The position numbers were made by a program, and so were the translations under genes. From DATBDM01 sp036269915 (GTDB lineage Bacteria; Actinomycetota; Thermoleophilia; Solirubrobacterales; Solirubrobacteraceae), in NCBI GenBank assembly GCA_036269915.1, contig DATBDM010000332.1, positions 1 through 12,106 of the forward strand: a stretch of 12,106 bases of DNA, given 5' to 3'. Positions within the stretch are counted from its first letter, which is position 1; each line of letters starts with the position of its first letter. Positions 5,805 to 12,106 of this stretch are shown piece by piece. The notes beneath the pieces are model-generated. The model was not told the origin of the DNA, ran no database searches, and saw only the letters and a program-made list of their open reading frames with translations.

Positions 5805-6913
5805 GCGCCGGGCCGGAGAGCGCGGAGGAGCTCTTCGAGAACGCGCCGTGCGGCTACCTCACGACGCGCATGGACGGGACGATCGTGCGCGTCAACCGCA
5901 CGTTCGAGGACTGGACGGGACGATCCCGCGACGCGCTCCTGGGGACGCGCTTCCGCGACCTCCTCACCCCCGGCGGGCGGATCTACCACGAGACCCACTT
6001 CGCGCCGCTGCTGCAGATGCAGCGCTCGGTCCGCGAGATCGCGCTCGACGTGGTCCGCGCCGACGGCAGCCGGCTTCCCGCCCTGGTCAACGCGGTCGTG
6101 CGCGACACGGGCGAGGGGCCTCCGCTGATCCGCACGACGGTCTTCGACGCCTCGGACCGCCGCCGCTACGAGCAGGAGCTGGTGCTCTCGCGCACGCGCG
6201 AGCGCGACATCGCGCTCGAGCTCCAGCAGGCGATGCTCTCCGGCGCGCTGCCCGACGACGAGCGCGTCCACACGGAGGTCGTCTACCGGCCGGCCGTGCA
6301 GGGGCTGCAGGTCGGCGGCGACTGGTACGACGCCTTCCGGCTCGACGGCGACGCGATCGCGCTCGTGGTCGGCGACGTCGTCGGGCGCGGGATCGGCGCC
6401 GCGGCCACGATGGGTCAACTGCGCAGCGCGCTGCGGGCGCTGGCGTCCACGGGCCTCGGCCCGGCCGCGCTGCTTGAGGCGCTCGACCGCTTCGTGCGCG
6501 CCCACGGCGTCGGGCGGATGGCGACGCTCGCCTACGCGGAGGTCGACGCCGGCACGGGCCGGGTGCGGTACGCATGCGCCGGCCATCCGCCGCCGGCCGC
6601 GATCACGCCCGGCGGCGACGCGCGGCTGCTGTGGGAGGGCCGGTCGCTGCCGCTGGACGCGCGCGGCGCCGGCGTCCGCGCGGAGGGCGAGCTCGAGCTC
6701 GAGCCGGGCGGCGGTCTCGTCCTCTACAGCGACGGGCTCGTCGAGCGCCGCACGCGGCCGCTGCGCACGGGCCTCGACGCGCTGGTCGCGGCGCTCGAGC
6801 GCGCGACGGCGCAGCCGGGCCGCGGGCTGGCGCCGGCGGTCGCCGACGAGCTGCTCGCCGGCGAGGGCCGCGACGACGACGTCTGCGTGCTCGCGCTCGG
6901 CCTGGCGGCCTGA
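5801..6913 (+). CDS. rsbP: PAS-PP2C serine phosphatase (RsbP-like)
   Basis: Predicted Mn/Mg-dependent protein serine phosphatase that dephosphorylates an RsbV-type STAS protein. The 370-residue product has an N-terminal PAS sensor domain at ~8-120 (LFENAPCGYLTTRMDGTIVR, then FEDWTGRSRDALLGTRFRDL), a linker helix at ~125-150 (RRRYEQELVLSRTRERDIAL) and a C-terminal PP2C/SpoIIE domain at ~150-370. PP2C metal ligands are visible: D174 and D177 in GGDWYDAF, D192 in GDVVGRG, D311 in YSDGLVE and D358-D360 in GRDDDVCVL. B. subtilis RsbP has the same PAS-coil-PP2C order and about the same length. GTG 5801 overlaps the rsbQ stop by 4 bases, and translation is probably coupled because only a weak AGG lies upstream. 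It ends 1 base from the convergent thermonuclease gene, with no hairpin between them. The PAS ligand cannot be read from sequence. Confidence 0.93.
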   Translation: MSAGPESAEELFENAPCGYLTTRMDGTIVRVNRTFEDWTGRSRDALLGTRFRDLLTPGGRIYHETHFAPLLQMQRSVREIALDVVRADGSRLPALVNAVVRDTGEGPPLIRTTVFDASDRRRYEQELVLSRTRERDIALELQQAMLSGALPDDERVHTEVVYRPAVQGLQVGGDWYDAFRLDGDAIALVVGDVVGRGIGAAATMGQLRSALRALASTGLGPAALLEALDRFVRAHGVGRMATLAYAEVDAGTGRVRYACAGHPPPAAITPGGDARLLWEGRSLPLDARGAGVRAEGELELEPGGGLVLYSDGLVERRTRPLRTGLDALVAALERATAQPGRGLAPAVADELLAGEGRDDDVCVLALGLAA

Positions 6914-6914
6914 C

Positions 6915-7427
6915 TCAGCAGTCGCGCCAGAGCCCGCGCCCGTGCCGGCGCGCCTGCGTCGCGAGGCGCCCGAAGAGCGACGCGTGCGCGACGTTGGGCG
7001 GGATCGTCAGCTGGCGCGCGTAGCCGCGGCGGACGAGCTCGGCGTTGACGAACAAGTCGTCGCTCGCCCGGTACACGTAGGCGAGCGTGCGGCCGTAGCG
7101 GTCCTGGCGCTCGGCGTCGTAGCGCAGCCGCACCCGCCGGCCCTCGACGAGCCGCGCGTTCTCGTGGCTCGCCGCCTTGGCGAAGCACTGCACGGGCGTG
7201 CCGGGCTTGACCGACTCGGGCGTGTCCATGCCGATGTAGCGGATCCGCTCTCCGCTGCCCAGGACGATCGTGTCGCCGTCGACGACGCGCGCGACCGTCG
7301 CGGTCCCGCCCGCCCGCGTGGGCGAGCCGCCGCCGTCCAGCGCGTCCGAGAGGGTGTGCCGCAGCGAGCCGCCGCCGAGCGCCAGTACGGCGGCGATCAC
7401 GATCACGGTGGCGATCCGGCGGGACAT
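6915..7427 (-). CDS. Thermonuclease (staphylococcal nuclease-like), secreted or membrane-anchored
   Basis: Calcium-dependent nuclease of the SNase family, which cleaves DNA and RNA phosphodiester bonds. The 170-residue product starts with a signal/anchor sequence (MSRRIATVIVIAAVLALGGG, residues 1-20) with no obvious lipobox and no clear signal peptidase site, so it may stay tethered. A Gly-rich linker (~31-41) precedes the SNase domain. Catalytic and calcium residues align well with the Staphylococcus enzyme: D52 in VVDGDT, R63, D68 and E71 in RYIGMDTPE, and R113 in DRYGRTLAYVY. Cys81 and the C-terminal Cys170 could form a disulfide outside the cell (inferred). The ATG at 7427 lies 7 bases after a TAGCGT box, with no ribosome site. 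The gene is divergent from the malic enzyme gene and convergent with rsbP. Extracellular nutrient scavenging is the usual assumption for such enzymes. Confidence 0.93.
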   Translation of the reverse strand: MSRRIATVIVIAAVLALGGGSLRHTLSDALDGGGSPTRAGGTATVARVVDGDTIVLGSGERIRYIGMDTPESVKPGTPVQCFAKAASHENARLVEGRRVRLRYDAERQDRYGRTLAYVYRASDDLFVNAELVRRGYARQLTIPPNVAHASLFGRLATQARRHGRGLWRDC

Positions 7428-7434
7428 CGCACGG

Positions 7435-7440
7435 ACGCTA
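7435..7440 (-). promoter_or_regulatory. -10-like box TAGCGT (context CCTAG) for the thermonuclease gene
   Basis: On the minus strand CCTAGCGT ends 7 bases before the ATG at 7427, a leaderless-type placement. The 56-base interval 7428-7483 must also hold the divergent promoter of the malic enzyme gene, for which I see only a weak AACGAT 6 bases before its start. Confidence 0.45.
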
Positions 7441-7483
7441 GGTGCGAACGCGGACGTTCTCGCCCCCGTGCAACGATCTGTGC

Positions 7484-8925
<1,442 letters not shown>

Positions 8926-8929
<4 letters not shown>

Positions 8930-9864
8930 ACGCGGGCGCTGGCCTCCGCGTCCTCGTAGACCTTGATGAAGCGAAGGTAGTTGTCGGCGATCTGCTCGGC
9001 GGCCGAGCCGCGCTCGAGGTCGCCGCCGAGGTAGCCCTTCAGCGCGTCCCACCAGATCGAGCGGCCGATGGCGAAGCCGACGAAGCCCTCGACGGGCGCA
9101 GCCTGCTGGAGCCAGTGATCGACCTTCTGATCGGAGGCGCCGCGGCCGAGCAGCACGCAGACGACGCCTTCGCGGCCCTCGCCCTTGCGCGTCTGCTCCG
9201 CGAGCGTCTCCGCGTCGGAGCGCTCGTCGACGCCCTCGATCTTCCAGATGTCGACCTCGACGCCCGCGTCCTGGATCTGCTCGATCGCGCGGCGCATCAG
9301 CTCGGGGCGCAGCTCCGCGTCGTAGCGGTCGGTGTCGCCGCCGGCGGATTCGAGCTGCTCGTCCGTCGCCGGGACGATCAGCTCGAAGAGGAACTTGCGG
9401 TCGTGCTCGTGCAGCCAGTCCGCGAGCGTCTTCAGGCGCCCGAGCTGGCGCTCGTTCGTCTCGCGGTCGCCGTCCGGGTTGAGCCGGACCAGGACCTTCG
9501 AGAAGTCCGGGTCGAACTGCTCGATGTGCGCGCCGAAGTCGTCGCCGTACTCGAAGTCGAACTCGTCCTGGCCGCTCTTCTCGACCGGCATGGCGAGCTT
9601 GAGGCCGTCGGCCTTCGCGTCCTTGGGGATAGTCCCGCCGAACCGCTCGTCGACGAGCACGCCGACCGCCTGCGCGTCGACGCCGCGCTCGGAGGCGAGC
9701 GCCATGCCCTCGAAGATCAGGTGCTTGGCGTCGGAGATCGTCTGTGTCTGCTCCGGCGTCGGATCGCCCTCGATGCCGAACATCTTCTTCTGGAAGGAGC
9801 CTCGGTGATCGAAGGCGAGGATGTAGAGCTTGCCGTCGTAGCCCAGCGGCATGTGCCACCCCAT
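8926..9864 (-). CDS. Stand-alone DUF2090 protein, aldolase-like TIM barrel
   Basis: The 312-residue product matches the DUF2090 family, best known as the C-terminal half of some IolC fusion proteins of inositol catabolism, where it is thought to act as a 2-deoxy-5-keto-gluconate-6-phosphate aldolase. Visible hallmarks are LYILAFDHRGSFQKKMFGI at the N-terminus (the AFDHRGS strand end of this TIM-barrel group), VGVLVDERFGGTI, LKLAMPVEKSGQDEFDFEYG, RKFLFELIVPATDEQL, VDIWKIEGVD and VGFAIGRSIWWDALKGYLGG (a phosphate-binding-like end strand). The kinase half of IolC is absent, and no inositol gene lies nearby, so the substrate here is open; a role as a class I-type sugar-phosphate aldolase is inferred. 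ATG 9864 is set by an AAAGGA ribosome site 7 bases upstream. It converges with the malic enzyme gene, with overlapping stops, and diverges from the ligase gene at a symmetric -10 box. Confidence 0.83.
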
Positions 9865-9886
9865 GGTCGTTTCCTTTGTCGTGCCC

Positions 9887-9895
9887 GTACTGTAC
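9887..9895. promoter_or_regulatory. Symmetric -10 element GTACTGTAC, candidate bidirectional promoter
   Basis: This 9-base odd palindrome reads TACTGT on the plus strand, ending 9 bases before the ATG of the ligase gene (9903). On the minus strand it reads TACAGT, 24 bases before the ATG of the DUF2090 gene (9864), leaving room for the AAAGGA ribosome site at 9877-9872. One element could therefore serve both genes in the 38-base gap. The -35 regions are weak on both sides. Confidence 0.5.
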
Positions 9896-9902
9896 GCCGC
9901 GC

Positions 9903-11006
9903 ATGCAGCCCAAGTTCAGCGGGCCGAGCTACACCCTGGGGATCGAGGAGGAGCTCATGATCCTGGACGAGGGGACACTCGGCCTGTCCAACTCGATCGA
10001 GGCGATCCTCGACGGCTACGACGGCGACGGCGACGTCAAGCCGGAGCTGATGGAGTCGGTCCTGGAGATCGCCGTCGGCCCCTGCCGCGACACCCGCGAG
10101 GCCGGCGCGGCACTGCGCGCGCTGCGCCGGACGGTGGCCGAGGTCGCCGGCGCGCACGGGCTGCGCATCGGCTCCGCGGGCACGCATCCGTTCGCGCGCT
10201 GGGAGGACCAGCGCATCTCCGCGCGCGAGCGCTACCGCGAGCTCGTCGAGGCGCTGCGCTTCGTCGCGCGCCAGGAGATCATCTTCGGGCTGCACGTCCA
10301 CGTCGGGATCGACGATCCCGAGAAGGCCATCCACATCGTCAACGGGCTGCGCGTGCACGTGCCGATCCTGCTCGCGCTGTCGGCGAACTCGCCGTTCTGG
10401 CGATCGCAGCCGACCGGGCTGGCGTCGACGCGGATGCCGGTCTTCCGCGCGTTCCCGCGCGTCGGCATCCCGCCCTACTACGCGGACTGGGACGACTTCG
10501 CCAGGCGGATCGAGTTCATGGTCGACGCCAACGTCGTCGAGGACTACACGTGGCTCTGGTACGACGTCCGCCCGCACCCGAACCTGGGGACGGTCGAGAT
10601 CCGGGCGATGGACGCGCAGACGCGCGTCGAGCACACGCTCGGGCTCGCCGCGCTGATCCAGGCGATGGTCAAGGAGCTGGCCGAGCACTACGAGGCCGGC
10701 CGCAAGCTCGCGCGCTACCCGCACGAGATGCTCGACGAGAACAAGTGGCTCGCCGCCCGGCACGGGCTCGACGGCGAGATCGTCGACCTGCCCGAGCGCC
10801 GGCGCGTGCCGACGCGCGACCTCGCCCGGCGCCTCTACGACCGCCTCGGCGAGCACGCGCAGGACCTCGGTTCGGGCGCCGAGTTCGAGGGCGTCCTCGA
10901 CCTGCTCGAGCGCGGCAACGGCGCCCAGCGTCAGCGCGTGGTCTACGAGGCGAACTCCGACTTCGCCGAGGTCATGCGCGAGATCGTCGACGCGACGATC
11001 GACTGA
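9903..11006 (+). CDS. YbdK-type carboxylate-amine ligase (GCS2 family)
   Basis: ATP-dependent carboxylate-amine ligase of the glutamate-cysteine ligase 2 family, similar to E. coli YbdK. The 367-residue product has the family's length and motifs: YTLGIEEELMILDE at the N-terminus (acidic metal/ATP ligands), LMESVLEIAVGPCRD, IGSAGTHPFARWEDQRISAR, FGLHVHVGIDD (the HVHVG strand), ALSANSPFWRSQPTGLASTR, PNLGTVEIRAMDAQT and ENKWLAARHGLDGEIVD. E. coli YbdK has only weak gamma-glutamylcysteine synthetase activity, and many actinobacteria make mycothiol instead of glutathione, so the true substrates are uncertain; no glutathione synthetase or mycothiol gene is nearby. The ATG at 9903 lies 9 bases after the symmetric TACTGT box, without a ribosome site. 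The gene is followed by a 70-base gap, then the leucine-zipper gene. Confidence 0.93.
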   Translation: MQPKFSGPSYTLGIEEELMILDEGTLGLSNSIEAILDGYDGDGDVKPELMESVLEIAVGPCRDTREAGAALRALRRTVAEVAGAHGLRIGSAGTHPFARWEDQRISARERYRELVEALRFVARQEIIFGLHVHVGIDDPEKAIHIVNGLRVHVPILLALSANSPFWRSQPTGLASTRMPVFRAFPRVGIPPYYADWDDFARRIEFMVDANVVEDYTWLWYDVRPHPNLGTVEIRAMDAQTRVEHTLGLAALIQAMVKELAEHYEAGRKLARYPHEMLDENKWLAARHGLDGEIVDLPERRRVPTRDLARRLYDRLGEHAQDLGSGAEFEGVLDLLERGNGAQRQRVVYEANSDFAEVMREIVDATID

Positions 11007-11037
11007 CGGCCGGCATGTTCTGACGACGACGTTCCGC

Positions 11038-11067
11038 TTGTGGCACGTTGGCGCTCGATGTTACGGT
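11038..11067 (+). promoter_or_regulatory. Promoter-like TTGTGG-N18-TACGGT before the zipper gene
   Basis: A -35-like TTGTGG (11038-11043) and a -10-like TACGGT (11062-11067) are 18 bases apart; the box ends 9 bases before ATG 11077. This is the most complete two-part promoter of the window, although the boxes are only partial matches to the housekeeping consensus. No ribosome site follows. Confidence 0.5.
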
Positions 11068-11076
11068 CAGCGGTCG

Positions 11077-11322
11077 ATGACGCGGTTCACGACTGTCGAC
11101 GCCCCGTCCCATCACCAGGACGCGGCCATCGACCGGCTGCTGAAGTTGCGTGCGGCCCTCACCGGCATGGCGGCGGAGCTGGCTCACCTCAAGCGCGAGC
11201 ACCGTCACGTACGCCGGGAGAACCTCGCGCTGCGCCGTGAGAACCTGCGACTGAGCGACGAGATCGCGCACCTGCGTGACCGCAGCGCACGCGCCGATCA
11301 CGGCGAGCGGCAGGCCCGCTAG
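11077..11322 (+). CDS. Small leucine-zipper (coiled-coil) protein, 81 aa
   Basis: I do not recognise a family. Residues 21-66 form a near-perfect parallel-type coiled coil over seven heptads. One core position is L21, L28, L35, H42, N49, N56, I63; the other is L24, M31, L38, V45, L52, L59, L66. Two Asn at consecutive core positions, as in bZIP zippers, favour a specific dimer (inference). The helix is rich in Arg, His and Glu (KREHRHVRRENLALRRENLR), while the N- and C-terminal tails look disordered. No membrane or signal segment is present. ATG 11077 follows a TACGGT box by 9 bases. Codon use is looser than in neighbours, with several third-position A/T codons (ACT, CAT, CGT, GTA, CGA, GAT), which suggests low expression, a young gene or a transferred one. 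It could regulate through partner binding, but nothing nearby shows its partner. Confidence 0.75.
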   Translation: MTRFTTVDAPSHHQDAAIDRLLKLRAALTGMAAELAHLKREHRHVRRENLALRRENLRLSDEIAHLRDRSARADHGERQAR

Positions 11323-11365
11323 CGAGCGCCGGTGACGACCTGCCGGGCACAGATCGGCCACGGCG

Positions 11366-11371
11366 TAGAAT
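11366..11371 (+). promoter_or_regulatory. -10-like box TAGAAT before the zinc-ribbon/rhomboid gene
   Basis: TAGAAT is the closest match to TATAAT in the window and ends 10 bases before ATG 11382. No Shine-Dalgarno sequence intervenes, so the transcript would be leaderless or nearly so. No clear -35 is seen. Confidence 0.5.
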
Positions 11372-11381
11372 CAATCCGAGC

Positions 11382-12106
11382 ATGTCGAGCGGGCCCGACC
11401 TCTTCGTCGTCTGCAAGAGCTGTGGCTCGGAGGTGTCCCCGTACGTCACCGAGTGCCCCTACTGCGGGACGCGGCTGCGCAAGCGCGCGCCGAAGCTCGA
11501 CAAGGGCGGGACCCCGAAGGCGCAGCGGCCCTCGCTGAGCCGGCTCCGGCCCGGCGAGATCCCGGGCATCCGGGTCGACCGCCGGCCCTACGGGACGATC
11601 CTGCTCGTGCTCGCGTCGGTGCTGGTGACGCTCGGCGCGCGGATCGGCGTCTACAACCCGCTCGACCTCCTGCTCTACACCGGCGTCGACGACCAGCTCT
11701 GGCGCTCCGCCACGACGCTCTTCCTCTACGGCGGGACGGCCTACGAGGTCGCGACGCTCGCCGTTGTCTTCTTCTTCGGCTGGTTGCTCGAGCGCCGCCA
11801 CGGGCCGCTGGTCACGGTGCTCGTGTTCCTGATCGCGGGCGCGGGCGGCATGCTGATCTCGATCGCTGCCGGCGGCATCTCGATCGCCGCGGGCGGCAAC
11901 GGCGCCGCACTCGGCCTGGTCGGCGCGTGGGCGATGCGCGACGTCCTCGGCCGGCGCCGCGGGCGCCCCGACGAGTCCGACCTCCTCGGCGTCCTCGCGG
12001 TCGCCGCGATGCTCATCTGCATCCCGCTCGTCTCCCAGGAGGCCGACGCGCTCGCCGGCCTGGCAGGCGGCGTCATCGGCGTGATCCTGGGCCTGGGCCT
12101 CGCGCA
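11382..12106 (+). CDS. Zinc-ribbon rhomboid-fold membrane protein lacking catalytic residues, 3' end cut by window
   Basis: The visible 241 residues start with a zinc ribbon (C11-K-S-C14 and C25-P-Y-C28), then a basic, Pro-rich linker (~30-69) and at least five membrane segments (~71-90, ~112-135, ~143-163, ~170-186, ~202-218, plus ~223-241 entering the window edge). The layout resembles the rhomboid fold: a QLWR loop motif (W107-R108) and a GWLLERRHG turn after the second segment. However, the usual G-x-S-G catalytic motif reads GGNGAALGL, with Asn173 where the nucleophile serine should be. The A-H-L-G-G motif of the last helix reads AGLAGG, with Gly226 in place of the catalytic His. The His and Asn of the second helix also appear replaced (Tyr121, Thr125). 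It is therefore probably a rhomboid pseudoprotease, possibly a membrane chaperone or adaptor (inferred). ATG 11382 follows a TAGAAT box. The gene continues past the window. Confidence 0.8.
   Translation, partial: MSSGPDLFVVCKSCGSEVSPYVTECPYCGTRLRKRAPKLDKGGTPKAQRPSLSRLRPGEIPGIRVDRRPYGTILLVLASVLVTLGARIGVYNPLDLLLYTGVDDQLWRSATTLFLYGGTAYEVATLAVVFFFGWLLERRHGPLVTVLVFLIAGAGGMLISIAAGGISIAAGGNGAALGLVGAWAMRDVLGRRRGRPDESDLLGVLAVAAMLICIPLVSQEADALAGLAGGVIGVILGLGLA

Noticed and set aside
6688..6704. Short repeat of GAGCTC units in rsbP
   Set aside because: Encodes alternating Glu-Leu with preferred codons; no sign of a functional repeat.

Overview
The window is a dense, high-GC (by eye roughly 70%) bacterial chromosome segment with strong G/C preference at third codon positions. 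The eno-ftsB/divIC pairing is typical of actinobacteria. A chromosomal csrA and an RsbQ/RsbP stress module in this GC context make me think of a deep-branching actinobacterium such as Thermoleophilia/Solirubrobacterales. That placement is inference and no marker here proves it. There are 15 protein genes (two cut by the window edges) and no RNA genes, CRISPR arrays, insertion sequences or phage genes. No stretch of 300 bases lacks a gene; the largest gap is the 160-base csrA leader region (3967-4126).

Layout: (1) 1-1491, the 3' part of enolase, then the FtsB/DivIC-like division protein. (2) 1513-1845, an unknown small protein convergent with a minus-strand three-gene cluster (3966 down to 1837): a charged helix-turn-helix-like protein followed by two paralogous GNAT acetyltransferases with overlapping ends. 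(3) 4127-4612, csrA and a small single-pass membrane protein facing each other across one 8-bp-stem hairpin that contains both stop codons. (4) 4693-6913, a tightly overlapped operon: STAS anti-anti-sigma factor (RsbV-like), alpha/beta hydrolase (RsbQ), PAS-PP2C phosphatase (RsbP). (5) 6915-7427, a secreted or anchored thermonuclease on the minus strand. (6) 7484-8929, an ACT-domain malic enzyme, convergent with a DUF2090 aldolase-like protein (8926-9864, minus). (7) 9903-11006, a YbdK/GCS2-type carboxylate-amine ligase diverging from the DUF2090 gene. (8) 11077-11322, an 81-residue protein that is mostly one leucine zipper. (9) 11382-end, a zinc-ribbon plus rhomboid-fold membrane protein whose catalytic residues appear to be missing.

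How the genes work together: the clearest unit is rsbV-rsbQ-rsbP. By analogy with Bacillus subtilis energy-stress signalling, the hydrolase RsbQ licenses the PAS phosphatase RsbP, which dephosphorylates the STAS protein so that it can sequester an anti-sigma kinase. No kinase or sigma factor is present here, so the output must lie elsewhere. CsrA adds a post-transcriptional regulator. The metabolic genes (enolase, malic enzyme, aldolase-like, ligase) are not obviously linked to each other.

The main non-gene pattern is promoter architecture. Eight transcription-unit heads carry a TAnnnT -10-like box 6-10 bases before the start codon and almost no Shine-Dalgarno sequence, which suggests widespread leaderless mRNAs. 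Five of these eight boxes contain CTAG, a tetranucleotide that by eye occurs only seven times in the window; the other two copies form stop codons.
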